Origin: G965207345 sp965207345
GTDB taxonomy: Bacteria > Pseudomonadota > Gammaproteobacteria > PS1 > Pseudothioglobaceae
Assembly: GCA_965207345.1 (NCBI GenBank)
Contig: OZ242280.1
Coordinates: 992,001-1,056,000 of the forward strand
DNA length: 64,000 nucleotides
Direction: 5' to 3'
The notes under the pieces were generated by a model. That model saw only the letters and a list, made by a program, of their open reading frames with translations. It did no database searches and was not told the origin of the DNA. Both the position numbers and the translations under genes were made by a program. Positions 17,663 to 26,378 of the stretch are shown one piece after another. Every line of letters begins with the position of its first letter. Position 1 is the stretch's first letter.

Positions 17663-18958
17663 TTATGAGTACGCATTTAGCGTAAGTATTTTAAAAGCCG
17701 AAGTACCAGCATATACGGCATTTTCACCTAGCGATTCTTCAATGCGTAGTAATTGATTATATTTTGCAAGACGATCAGATCTGGAGAGCGAACCTGTTTT
17801 AATCTGACCGCAGGCAGTTGCTACTGCTAAATCAGCAATTGTTGTATCTTCAGTTTCACCCGAGCGATGTGATATTATAGTAGTATAATTTGCGTTTTTA
17901 GCGACGTGTATAGCATTTAAAGTTTCAGTAAGTGTGCCAATCTGATTGGGCTTAATTAAGATAGAATTCGCAATATTTTTGTCAATACATTGTTTCAGTA
18001 TTTTACTATTTGTCGTCAATAGGTCATCGCCAACTAATTGCACTTTTTTCCCTAAACACTTTGTGAGCAGTTGCCAGCCACTCCAATCATTTTCATAAAG
18101 CGCATCTTCAATAGAAATAAGCGGATAGCGTTTAATCCAATCTGATAAATAACTTATCATTTCATTAGTAGTAAGATTTTGTTTTTCAGAGGCTAGAAAG
18201 TAATAGCCATCCCGGTAAAGTTCAGAACTAGCAACATCGATACTAATAAAAATATCCTCTCCTGCTCGGTAACCAGCTTGCTCAATTGCTTGCATAATCA
18301 TAGAGAGTGCTTGTTCATTATTTTTAAGATTGGGCGCAAAACCACCTTCGTCTCCAACCGCAGTACTAAAACCTTTTTTTGTCAAAATATTTTTTAAATG
18401 ATGAAATATTTCCACACCATAGCGAAGTGCTTCTTTGAAAGTTGGCGCACCTACTGGCATAATCATAAATTCTTGCAGATCAATATTATTATTTGCATGT
18501 TCACCGCCGTTTATAATATTCATCATGGGAACAGGAAGTATGTAATTATCGTTATCAGAAATACTCATATAGAGGGGTTTTTGTTCAAGGCGCGCGCGCG
18601 TTTTAGCAATAGCAAGTGATACTGCTAATATAGCATTAGCACCGAGTTTAGATTTTTTATCCGTGCCATCTAAATGAATTAGTAGTGTATCCAGTTGCAT
18701 TTGATCATCAATTTCTTTGCCAGTTAGTTTTTGGTTAATTATGTTATTTACCGCATCAACTGCTTTTAATACCCCTTTGCCTAGGTAGCGATGACTATCT
18801 CCATCCCTTAATTCAAGCATTTCTCTCATACCAGTAGAAGCACCCGAAGGCACTATAGCTCGACCAACAATGCCATTTATTAACATAACTTCTGCTTCAA
18901 CAGTAGGATAACCTCTGGAGTCTAAGACTTCCCTGCCTTTAATTTGTTTAATTTTCAT
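17663..18958 (-). CDS. eno: Enolase
   Basis: Enolase interconverts 2-phosphoglycerate and phosphoenolpyruvate in glycolysis and gluconeogenesis. The 431-residue form starts at ATG 18958 (MKIKQIKGREVLDSRG). A TTG 12 bases further upstream would add four residues and is less likely, because homologues begin close to the ATG. Motifs present are VPSGASTG, the catalytic acid region DEGGFAPNL, metal-ligand regions ISIDVASSE, SIEDAL and VGDDLLTTN, the catalytic Lys in ILIKPNQIGTLTE, and the family signature SHRSGETED. A 9-base inverted repeat lies in the gap to dnaJ. Confidence 0.97.
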   Translation of the reverse strand: MKIKQIKGREVLDSRGYPTVEAEVMLINGIVGRAIVPSGASTGMREMLELRDGDSHRYLGKGVLKAVDAVNNIINQKLTGKEIDDQMQLDTLLIHLDGTDKKSKLGANAILAVSLAIAKTRARLEQKPLYMSISDNDNYILPVPMMNIINGGEHANNNIDLQEFMIMPVGAPTFKEALRYGVEIFHHLKNILTKKGFSTAVGDEGGFAPNLKNNEQALSMIMQAIEQAGYRAGEDIFISIDVASSELYRDGYYFLASEKQNLTTNEMISYLSDWIKRYPLISIEDALYENDWSGWQLLTKCLGKKVQLVGDDLLTTNSKILKQCIDKNIANSILIKPNQIGTLTETLNAIHVAKNANYTTIISHRSGETEDTTIADLAVATACGQIKTGSLSRSDRLAKYNQLLRIEESLGENAVYAGTSAFKILTLNAYS

Positions 18959-19046
18959 AGATGAGTTCAATCAACATGTAAAGGCAAGGTATATCTATAT
19001 CAAGATTTTTTTAAAAGAATGTGTATAATTTTAATTACAATACAAA

Positions 19047-19084
19047 CGATTTTAAACCGTAAGTTTGTCTATAAATTAAAATCG
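19047..19084. repeat. Inverted repeat between dnaJ and eno
   Basis: CGATTTTAA at 19047-19055 and its exact complement TTAAAATCG at 19076-19084 are separated by 20 bases. It lies in the 181-base gap between the minus-strand dnaJ stop and the eno start. There is no T-run directly after either arm, so it is not a classic rho-independent terminator. It could be an operator or a processing hairpin. Such an AT-rich repeat may also be chance. Confidence 0.35.
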
Positions 19085-19139
19085 CACAGCCATACAACAA
19101 TTTAAAAATAAGTTAGATTAGTTGTTTTTAAAAAGCACA

Positions 19140-20252
19140 TTATTTCTTTTCAAAAAAAGAACGCATCGTATCAAAAAAAGAGCGAGATTCAGGATGTGTT
19201 TTTTTATTATTACTACAAGATTCGGCAAATTTTTTCAATAAATCTTTTTGGTGCAAATTTAGATTCACAGGTGTTTCTACTTTTATACTACATAGTAAAT
19301 CCCCTGTCGCCCCCCCTCTTAGTGAGGGCACACCTTTAGCCTTTAAGCGGAAAAGCTTACTAGTTTGCGTGCCAGCAGGAATTTTAAGTTTTACTTTATT
19401 TGTTAAGGTAGGTACTTCAATAATGCCACCCAAGGTTGCTATCGTAAAGGGAATAGGGACTTCGCAGTATAAGTGATTGTCATCTCTTTGGAAGATATGA
19501 TGTGGCTTAATATGTATTTGTACATACAAATCACCGCTAACACCGCCCAATCTAGCTGCTTCACCTTCTGAATTTAGACGGATGCGGTTGCCATGATTGA
19601 TGCCAGCAGGAATTTTGACAGAAAGCGTTTTTTGCTTTTTAATTACACCCTCACCATGACAAGTAGCACAAGGCCTTTCAATAATTTTACCGTTGCCATG
19701 ACAATGATGACAAGTTCGTTGCACAGTAAAAAAGCCTTGCTGGCTTTGTACTTGACCACTGCCATGACAGGTTGGACAGGTATTTATTTTGCCATCAGAT
19801 GCTACGCCACTACCCGCACATTTATCACATTTTTCGTGTTTCGGAATGCGAATTTTAACCACTGCACCCTCTACCGCTTGTTTCAAATCAATTTCAAGAT
19901 TATATTGTAAATCTGAACCACGATTCGTATGTTGACGGCTTTGGTTGCCTCCGCCAAAAAATTCACTAAATATATCACCAAAATCAGTTGTGCTAAAGCC
20001 ACTCTGACCAAAGCCAGCATTTTGATTAACACCGTCGTGTCCAAATTGATCATATATTTGTCTTTTTTGTGTATCAGAGAGAACTTCGTAAGCTTTTTTA
20101 GCTTCTTTAAATTTTCGCTCAGATGCCTTTCTATCATCCTTATTTTTATCGGGATGATATTTCATTGCTAGACGTTTATAAGATTTTTTAATTTGCGCAC
20201 TCGTTGCATCTTGTGATACGCCGAGCACTTCGTAATAATCTCTTTCGGACAT
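19140..20252 (-). CDS. dnaJ: Chaperone protein DnaJ (Hsp40)
   Basis: DnaJ delivers unfolded clients to DnaK and stimulates its ATPase. The 370-residue protein has the J domain with HPD (KYHPDKNKDD), a Gly/Phe-rich linker (about 75-105), the zinc-binding domain with four CxxCxGxG repeats (CDKCAGSG, CPTCHGSG, CHHCHGNG, CATCHGEG), and the two C-terminal client-binding domains. I chose ATG 20252 (MSERDYYEVLGV); the TTG one codon upstream is less likely. It lies 88 bases downstream of dnaK on the same strand and is presumably driven by the sigma-32-like promoter before dnaK. Confidence 0.97.
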   Translation of the reverse strand: MSERDYYEVLGVSQDATSAQIKKSYKRLAMKYHPDKNKDDRKASERKFKEAKKAYEVLSDTQKRQIYDQFGHDGVNQNAGFGQSGFSTTDFGDIFSEFFGGGNQSRQHTNRGSDLQYNLEIDLKQAVEGAVVKIRIPKHEKCDKCAGSGVASDGKINTCPTCHGSGQVQSQQGFFTVQRTCHHCHGNGKIIERPCATCHGEGVIKKQKTLSVKIPAGINHGNRIRLNSEGEAARLGGVSGDLYVQIHIKPHHIFQRDDNHLYCEVPIPFTIATLGGIIEVPTLTNKVKLKIPAGTQTSKLFRLKAKGVPSLRGGATGDLLCSIKVETPVNLNLHQKDLLKKFAESCSNNKKTHPESRSFFDTMRSFFEKK

Positions 20253-20340
20253 CAATGTAATCTTTTACTAAATAATTTTAGAATAAACGAAAGGAACATT
20301 AAGCATTAATTTAACTTAACCTTTCTAAAACATCATAAAA

Positions 20341-22248
20341 TTAGCCTTTTTTATTTTCTTTAACTTCTTCAAAATCTGCGTCAACTACATCATCATTTTT
20401 TCCGCTTTCAGATTTTGTATCATCTGCTTGTGCAGGTTGTGCCTTTTGCATTAATACCTGCGCTTTTTCACTGAGTGCATTTGTCTTTGTTTCAATGGCT
20501 ACTTTATCATCATTTTTCATCATTTCTTCTAATTCTTTGATAGCTGACTCAATTGGTGCTTTTTCATTATCAGATAGGTTTGATCCTAATTTAGTTATAG
20601 CATCTTTAGTAGTATGAATGACTGCTTCAGCGCCATTTCGTGCACTGGCTAATGCTTGGAATTTTTTATCTTCTTCTGCGTGTACCTCAGCATTTTTAAT
20701 CATTTTTTCTACTTCTTCATTAGAGAGACCACTTGAGGCTTTAATGGTAACAGATTGTTCTTTGCCTGTGTTTTTATCTTTAGCAGAGACATGCAAAATA
20801 CCATCAGCATCAATATCAAAAGTTACTTCAATTTGCGGCTGACCTTTAGGAGCAGGCGCAATGCCTTCTAAGTTGAATTGACCCAGTGATTTATTCGTAT
20901 TTGCTATTTCTCTCTCACCTTGTAACACGTGCACAGTAACTGCTGTTTGATTATCGGCAGCTGTTGAGAAAATCTGCGAAGCATTCGTCGGAATAGTAGT
21001 ATTTTTTTTAATGAGTTTCGTCATGATGCCACCCATTGTTTCAATGCCGAGTGAGAGTGGAGTAACATCTAAGAGCAAAACATCATTAACACTGCCTGAA
21101 AGCACGCCACCTTGAATCGCAGCGCCCATCGCTACTGCTTCATCAGGATTGACATCTTTTCTTGGCTCTTTACCAAAGAAATTTTTCACTGCTTCCTGTA
21201 CTTTAGGCATCCGAGTTTGACCGCCAACTAAAATTACTTCATCAATATCACTCGCTGAGAGCGAAGCATCTGCTAGGGCAGTGTGGCAGGGCTCAATAGA
21301 TTTTTCAATCAAATCGCTAACCAAAGATTCTAATTTAGCGCGCATTATTTTAACATTAAGATGCTTTGGGCCACTCGCATCAGCAGTTATATAAGGCAGA
21401 CTCACTTCTGATTGCTCAGAAGAAGACAACTCAATTTTTACTTTTTCTGACGCTTCTTTAAGACGCTGAAGTGCAATCGAGTCATTCGTTAAATCAATAC
21501 TGTTAGATTTTTTAAATTCAAGAATTAAATAATTGATAATGCGATGATCAAAATCCTCACCGCCTAAGAAAGTATCGCCATTTGTCGCTAATACTTCAAA
21601 CTGTTTTTCACCATCAATATCTTCCATTTCAATGATAGAAATATCAAAAGTGCCACCACCTAAGTCATAAACCGCAATTTTTTTATCACCTTTATTTTTA
21701 TCAATACCATAAATCAAAACCGCAGCAGTTGGTTCATTGATAATACGTTTAACCTCAAGCCCCGCAATTTCACCCGCATCCTTAGTCGCTTGTCTTTGTG
21801 AATCATTAAAATACGCAGGCACAGTAATAACTGCCTCCTCCACTTTTTCACCAAGGTAATCTTCGGCAGTTTTTTTCATTTTAGTAAGCACGCGCGCTGC
21901 AATCTCAGGTGCTGCCATTTTTTTGTTTTTAACTTCTACCCAGGCATCACCGTTATCTGCTTTTACAATCTTATAAGGTACCAGATCAATGTCTTTTTGC
22001 ACCGCTTTCTCTTCAAAACGACGGCCAATTAAACGCTTAATGGCATAGAGCGTATTTTCTGGATTTGTGACTGCTTGCCGTTTTGCCGCTTGACCAACGA
22101 GCACTTCATTTGAATCCTTAGGATAAGCAACGACAGAAGGTGTTGTCCTATCACCCTCGCTATTTTCAATAACTTTTGCACGTCCGCCTTCCATAATTGC
22201 AACACAAGAATTTGTTGTACCCAAGTCAATACCAATTATTTTAGCCAT
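20341..22248 (-). CDS. dnaK: Chaperone protein DnaK (Hsp70)
   Basis: The main Hsp70 chaperone, 635 residues. The actin-like ATPase domain (1 to about 385) has phosphate-1 IGIDLGTTNSCVA, phosphate-2 AVYDLGGGTFDISII and the adenosine motif ILVGGQTRMPKVQ. The linker DVLLLDVTPLSLGIET follows, then the substrate-binding beta domain and a helical lid. The acidic tail ends DDVVDADFEEV, as in proteobacterial DnaK. One small oddity is VLIYGIDKNKGDK, where most DnaKs have ALAYGLDK; it is unlikely to matter. grpE is not adjacent. The upstream sequence carries a heat-shock promoter-like element. Confidence 0.98.
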   Translation of the reverse strand: MAKIIGIDLGTTNSCVAIMEGGRAKVIENSEGDRTTPSVVAYPKDSNEVLVGQAAKRQAVTNPENTLYAIKRLIGRRFEEKAVQKDIDLVPYKIVKADNGDAWVEVKNKKMAAPEIAARVLTKMKKTAEDYLGEKVEEAVITVPAYFNDSQRQATKDAGEIAGLEVKRIINEPTAAVLIYGIDKNKGDKKIAVYDLGGGTFDISIIEMEDIDGEKQFEVLATNGDTFLGGEDFDHRIINYLILEFKKSNSIDLTNDSIALQRLKEASEKVKIELSSSEQSEVSLPYITADASGPKHLNVKIMRAKLESLVSDLIEKSIEPCHTALADASLSASDIDEVILVGGQTRMPKVQEAVKNFFGKEPRKDVNPDEAVAMGAAIQGGVLSGSVNDVLLLDVTPLSLGIETMGGIMTKLIKKNTTIPTNASQIFSTAADNQTAVTVHVLQGEREIANTNKSLGQFNLEGIAPAPKGQPQIEVTFDIDADGILHVSAKDKNTGKEQSVTIKASSGLSNEEVEKMIKNAEVHAEEDKKFQALASARNGAEAVIHTTKDAITKLGSNLSDNEKAPIESAIKELEEMMKNDDKVAIETKTNALSEKAQVLMQKAQPAQADDTKSESGKNDDVVDADFEEVKENKKG

Positions 22249-22286
22249 ACATGTATCTCCATAGTGTTAATTCTAGCAGAGTTATG

Positions 22287-22314
22287 ATATAGGGTATTTA
22301 TTTCTATTTTCAAG
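22287..22314 (-). promoter_or_regulatory. Sigma-32-type heat-shock promoter of dnaK
   Basis: On the minus strand CTTGAAA (22308-22314) is followed after 13 bases by CCCTATAT (22287-22294). This matches the RpoH consensus CTTGAAA...CCCCATnT at all but one or two positions. It lies about 40 bases before the dnaK ATG and reads towards it. The match and position are seen; use by RpoH is inferred, as no rpoH gene is in the window. Confidence 0.7.
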
Positions 22315-22489
22315 TCAGATTTCTATTTATTTTAGGTTTTAAGGTTGTTTTAAGATACTGGATTTTAAGCGATTAAAAAATTGTGCATTACAACCATTTT
22401 TTAAAATCAATATTGTATATTCTTTCCATCTATCTTAAAATTACTGCTTAAAAGAGTTAAAAATGTTATAAAAATAAAGGAGTTTTATT

Positions 22490-22969
22490 ATGCCAACATT
22501 AAAAAAAATTATACTTTCATCCCTAATGTTATTTTTATTCACTCCCCCGGCTATTGCACTTAATAGCCAAGAAAAGGGCGTTAAAAAATTAGTTGAGGAA
22601 GCAGTAGTAGCTGTATTGACTGAGGGAGAGGAAAAAGTGCTTTATGCAATCAATAGTGCTAGTTCGCGTTTTGTAACAGATAGTGTTTATTTATTTGCTG
22701 GATCACTTAAGCGTATTACGATATTAGCACATCCTTTTCACCCTGAGTTAATCGGCAAGGATTTAAGTTTAATGCATGACGGACATGGCACCTATATTAA
22801 TTTTGAGTTTGTTAAACTTGCAAATGAAGTAGGGTCAGGCTGGGTGAAATATTGGTGGTACAGGCCGAACTCTAGCAAAAAATCACCCAAGATGACTTAT
22901 ATTCTGAAAGTGCCCAGCAAGAATTTATTTATTGGTGGCGGTTATTATTTAGACGCTCCAGACGGGTAA
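22490..22969 (+). CDS. Secreted single-Cache-domain protein
   Basis: A 159-residue protein with a clear Sec signal peptide (residues 1-23: basic start, hydrophobic core, ending PPAIA) and a strong ribosome-binding site (AAAGGAG). The mature part looks like a stand-alone Cache domain of the type that senses small ligands in the periplasm: tyrosine- and aspartate-containing stretches HPFHPELIGKDLSLMHDGHG, GSGWVKYWWYRPNS, KMTYILKVPSKNLFIGGGYY. Such domains are usually parts of chemoreceptors or kinases; here no transmembrane or signalling domain follows. It may act as a free periplasmic binding or scavenging protein. Its stop lies 10 bases from the convergent htpG stop. Confidence 0.75.
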   Translation: MPTLKKIILSSLMLFLFTPPAIALNSQEKGVKKLVEEAVVAVLTEGEEKVLYAINSASSRFVTDSVYLFAGSLKRITILAHPFHPELIGKDLSLMHDGHGTYINFEFVKLANEVGSGWVKYWWYRPNSSKKSPKMTYILKVPSKNLFIGGGYYLDAPDG

Positions 22970-22979
22970 TCAAACAAGA

Positions 22980-24881
22980 TTAAGCAAGTAAAAGTTTATT
23001 TAAGCGTTTGACAAAAGCACTTGGATTTCGTACTTGCCCCCCTTCGCTGAGCACTGCCTGATCAAAAAGCACATGCACTAAATCTTCATCCATATTCACT
23101 TTTAATTTTTTTACTAAAGGGTGTTTAGGATTAAGTTCCAAAATTGGTTTTGTATCAGGAACTTCTTGGCCAAGTGATTTTAAGATACGCTCCATATTAG
23201 CGCCCATGTCGGTCTCATCAGCAACCAAGCAAGAAGGTGATTCTTCTAAGCGATGACTAATTTTTACGCTTTTGACCTGTTCTTTGAGTAAAGTTTCAAT
23301 TGCTTTAATGGTTTTTTCAAAATCTTTAGAAGCCTTCTCCTTTTCTTTTTTATCTATTGAATCAATACCTTCTAAATCTCCTTTAGCTATTGACTTTAGG
23401 CGTTTTCCTTCGTATTCATTAAAATTATTTACCAGCCATTCATCAACGCGATCACTCAGTAGTAATACTTCAATATTTTTGCGTTTAAAAATTTCCAGAT
23501 GTGGCGAGTTTTTGGCAGCAGTAAAATTGTCAGAGGTGATGTAATAAATTGCCTTTTGTTCTTTACCCATACGCGAAACATATTCTTTTAGAGAAACTGT
23601 TTGTTCTGTTAGGGAATCTTTACTGCTGGAAAAACGTAATAATTCAGCAATGGTTTCTCGGTTATTAAAGTCTTCTACCACACCTTCTTTCATTACCATA
23701 CCAAAGGCATGCCAAAACTCGCTATACATTTCAGGTTTATTTTTCGCTATTTTCATCAGCGCCAATAAAACACGTTTCACACAAGCTTGGCGAATTTTAT
23801 CAATGACTTTATTATTTTGCAGAATTTCTCGTGAGATATTAAGCGGCAGGTCGTTCGTGTCAATCACACCTTTTATAAACCTAAGATAAAGTGGCATTAG
23901 TTTTTCGTTATCTTCGGTAATAAAAACACGTTTTACATAAAGTTTGATACCGCCTTTGCGCTTTGGCTCCCACATATCATAAGGTGCTTTTTTAGGAATA
24001 TAAAGGAGTGAAATATATTCTAATTTACCTTCAACTTTGTTGTGTAAATATAACAATGGTTCAGACATATCAAAAGTGAGTTGTCGATAAAATTCGTTAT
24101 ATTCATCTGCTTTGAGTGTTTTTTTATCTTCGGTCCAAAATGCTTTAGCCTTATTCACTGTTTCATATTCTATGATGTCATCTTTTTTCTTCTTTTTAGC
24201 TTTATTTTCTTTGTCATCTTTATCTTCAGTAGCGGGCATTTTATCGGCTAACATTTTGATAGGCACAGTGATATGTTCTGAATATTTATGAATGATGCCC
24301 TTTAAACGATAGCCTTGCAGAAACTCTTTTGCATCCCCTTTTAAGTGGAGAGTAACGCTAGTACCGTGAGTTCCAAGCGCAATGTTTTCAATGCTATATT
24401 CTCCTTTGCCCTCAGAGTACCAACGCACACCATTTTCTTTATCATCTCCTGCTTTTAAACTTTCAACCACCACTTCTTTCGCGACAATAAAAGAGGAATA
24501 AAAGCCCACCCCAAATTGACCAATTAGGTTGCTATCCTGTGCTTTGTTCTTATCAAGGTTTTGCAGGAATTTTTTCGTGCCTGAATTAGCGATAGTGCCG
24601 ATATTTTCAATAAGTTCTTTTTGGCTCATGCCGATACCATTATCTTTAATAGTAATGGTTTTTTTGCTTTCATTAACATCAATATAGATTTCACCCATTG
24701 TTGCTTTACTGGTTAATTTTTTGTTAGAAAGTGCTTCAAAACGTAGTCTATCAATAGCATCAGAAGCATTAGATATTAATTCTCTTAAAAAAATTTCTTG
24801 ATTAGAATATAATGCGTGAATCATTAAATCTAGTAATTGACTCACTTCAGTTTTAAAAACATGGGTTTGTTTGTTGCTCAT
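22980..24881 (-). CDS. htpG: Chaperone protein HtpG (Hsp90)
   Basis: Bacterial Hsp90, about 633 residues. The N-terminal GHKL ATPase shows LRELISNASDAIDRLR, the nucleotide motif KDNGIGM and GQFGVGFYSSF. A charged linker (about 215-235, Lys/Asp-rich) and the middle and C-terminal dimerisation domains follow. I placed the start at ATG 24881 (MSNKQTHVFKTEV) rather than ten codons upstream. Homologues begin here, and the upstream ATG would fall at or before the predicted transcription start of the heat-shock promoter at 24915-24942. It is transcribed alone, convergent with the Cache protein gene. Confidence 0.96.
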   Translation of the reverse strand: MSNKQTHVFKTEVSQLLDLMIHALYSNQEIFLRELISNASDAIDRLRFEALSNKKLTSKATMGEIYIDVNESKKTITIKDNGIGMSQKELIENIGTIANSGTKKFLQNLDKNKAQDSNLIGQFGVGFYSSFIVAKEVVVESLKAGDDKENGVRWYSEGKGEYSIENIALGTHGTSVTLHLKGDAKEFLQGYRLKGIIHKYSEHITVPIKMLADKMPATEDKDDKENKAKKKKKDDIIEYETVNKAKAFWTEDKKTLKADEYNEFYRQLTFDMSEPLLYLHNKVEGKLEYISLLYIPKKAPYDMWEPKRKGGIKLYVKRVFITEDNEKLMPLYLRFIKGVIDTNDLPLNISREILQNNKVIDKIRQACVKRVLLALMKIAKNKPEMYSEFWHAFGMVMKEGVVEDFNNRETIAELLRFSSSKDSLTEQTVSLKEYVSRMGKEQKAIYYITSDNFTAAKNSPHLEIFKRKNIEVLLLSDRVDEWLVNNFNEYEGKRLKSIAKGDLEGIDSIDKKEKEKASKDFEKTIKAIETLLKEQVKSVKISHRLEESPSCLVADETDMGANMERILKSLGQEVPDTKPILELNPKHPLVKKLKVNMDEDLVHVLFDQAVLSEGGQVRNPSAFVKRLNKLLLA

Positions 24882-24914
24882 ATCTTTTTTAGTTAGTTTT
24901 ATTAGAAACAACTA

Positions 24915-24942
24915 ATTATGGTTTGCATTGGATTTTTTCAAG
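24915..24942 (-). promoter_or_regulatory. Sigma-32-type heat-shock promoter of htpG
   Basis: On the minus strand CTTGAAA (24936-24942) is followed after 12 bases by AACCATAAT (24915-24923), which resembles the CCCCATnT -10 of RpoH promoters. The distance to the ATG at 24881 leaves a leader of about 25 bases. The -35 is a perfect match; the -10 is weaker than that of dnaK. Heat-shock control is inferred. Confidence 0.6.
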
Positions 24943-25076
24943 TCTTAAAAATAAACAATTTCATATTTTTTTTTGGTATGATTATAGAGAGACTGTTACT
25001 TAAAAGTTTATTTTATGAACATGCAATAAGTTTTCTAAAATACTATAATTTAAAATTATTTTAAAAAATAGCCACA

Positions 25077-25970
25077 ATGAAAGAGCAAATTACCATGTTT
25101 ATAAAGGAACTATTGGCGGAAAATAAATATGCGCTCAATACTTCTAAAGCATACGCGCAAGATTTAAAGGCATGGCAGTCTTTTTGTCAAAACTACGCTA
25201 TTAAGTCTTGGCAAAATCTTGATGAAAAAAATATTAATTTATTTATAAAAACACTGCGAATGAAAAACTTTTCTGTGCGCACAATTAAACGTTATTTATC
25301 AACTTTGAGTGCTTTTTTTGCTTATCTTGATAAAAAATCACCCATAGCGAGTAAATGTCATATAACACGCATTAAAGTAGGAAAAACAGAAAAACTTGTG
25401 CCTAAGACACTTACCTATGAACAAATTGAGTGTATGCTCAGAATGCGTGCAAATGGTATACTGGATTTAAGAAACATTGCGATGATTTCTGTATTTTATA
25501 GTGCAGGACTTAGGCTGAGCGAACTGGTTGGTTTAAACTTAAGTGATATTGATAGAAATGAGGGTTTTGTGCGTGTGTTAGCTAAGGGCGGTTTTGAGCG
25601 TTATGTACCGGTTGGTAAAGAAACAATTCAGTATATCCAGCGTTATTTGCACGCTTCGGTTTATCATAATCTTCAAAATTTAAGTAAGCAAGCACTTTTT
25701 TTAAATCGTATAGGAAAAAGGATAAGCGCGCGCATGGTAGAGAATATTATTAAAGAATGTGCACTTAAAAGTGGTATTGATATATATCTGCACCCACATA
25801 TGCTGCGCCATTCTTCAGCTACACATTTTTTGCAATCTAGCCATGATTTAGTGAGTGTACAAAATTTTTTGGGACATAAAAGCATTAAATCTACGCAATG
25901 CTATACACATCTAGATTACCTAGAATTAGCAAAAGTTTATGACAAATGCCACCCCCGAGCGAAACACTAA
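25077..25970 (+). CDS. xerC: Tyrosine recombinase XerC
   Basis: XerC, with XerD, resolves chromosome dimers at dif. The 297-residue protein has the N-terminal SAM-like core-binding domain and a catalytic domain with the full set of residues: Arg146 (SAGLRLSEL), Lys170 (AKGGFER), His241 and Arg244 (HMLRHSSATH), His267 (LGHKSI) and the nucleophile Tyr276 (CYTHL). The end (KVYDKCHPRAKH) matches the XerC-specific tail and favours XerC over XerD or an integrase. No dif-like site was recognised nearby. A short overlapping frame begins at 25939. Confidence 0.93.
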   Translation: MKEQITMFIKELLAENKYALNTSKAYAQDLKAWQSFCQNYAIKSWQNLDEKNINLFIKTLRMKNFSVRTIKRYLSTLSAFFAYLDKKSPIASKCHITRIKVGKTEKLVPKTLTYEQIECMLRMRANGILDLRNIAMISVFYSAGLRLSELVGLNLSDIDRNEGFVRVLAKGGFERYVPVGKETIQYIQRYLHASVYHNLQNLSKQALFLNRIGKRISARMVENIIKECALKSGIDIYLHPHMLRHSSATHFLQSSHDLVSVQNFLGHKSIKSTQCYTHLDYLELAKVYDKCHPRAKH

Positions 25971-26079
25971 GACATCAACATCCAGTCACTTTTCGCCTAG
26001 TGATAAAAAGTGCCTAGAAGAATTTTTTAAGATATTTGGAAGAAGAGGCGTTGTTATTTATGGGTTATCTGTGTTCTGA
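25939..26079 (+). CDS. Short ORF overlapping the xerC 3' end (doubtful)
   Basis: A 46-codon frame opens at an ATG inside xerC and ends TGA at 26079. Its C-terminal half (FKIFGRRGVVIYGLSVF) is mildly hydrophobic. No family is recognised and there is no clear ribosome-binding site. It could be translationally coupled to xerC, or be the start of a gene lost by deletion, or simply chance. Confidence 0.2.
   Translation: MTNATPERNTKTSTSSHFSPSDKKCLEEFFKIFGRRGVVIYGLSVF
25987..26012 (+). terminator. Possible hairpin downstream of xerC
   Basis: CACTTTT (25987-25993) can pair with AAAAGTG (26006-26012) across a 12-base loop just after the xerC stop. A T-run comes only about ten bases later (near 26022), so termination efficiency is doubtful. 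The remaining gap to about 26340 contains no recognised gene or RNA. A TATAAT box at 26299-26304 without a clear -35 could start the transcript of the two small genes that follow. Confidence 0.3.
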
Positions 26080-26378
26080 GGTATATAATTATTCTGAGCT
26101 TAATGTAGTTTTTTCTTATAGCATTATATTCATTCCTTTATTGTGGTATTTGATGCTTGTACTCCTGAGGTGCTTTCTAAATGGTAAATTGCTATAAGCA
26201 GTAAGTTTAGCGTATTTTATTGATGAGATAAAGGCCTTCAGTGTCAATAACTTTATAATAAACAGTGTTTATAAGATATCTTTATTGTATGAATGAGATA
26301 TAATACTGGGCGTGATAAAGTGGTTATGGTAATAGGTAAATACAGTTCGTGTCTTAAATATTGAATTTAGAGATAGAA

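Noticed and set aside
19929..20171. Plus-strand frame opposite dnaJ with hydrophobic residues
   Set aside because: It lies fully inside the J-domain region of dnaJ; the hydrophobicity comes from reading the complement of Lys/Asn codons.
20618..20842. Many open frames antisense to dnaK, htpG, rlmN, ispG and ribosomal genes
   Set aside because: They mirror codon patterns of strongly conserved genes on the other strand and lack starts with ribosome-binding sites.
25939..26378. A dif site, tRNA or phage attachment site after xerC
   Set aside because: No dif-like 28-base palindromic core, tRNA cloverleaf or direct repeat could be found by eye.
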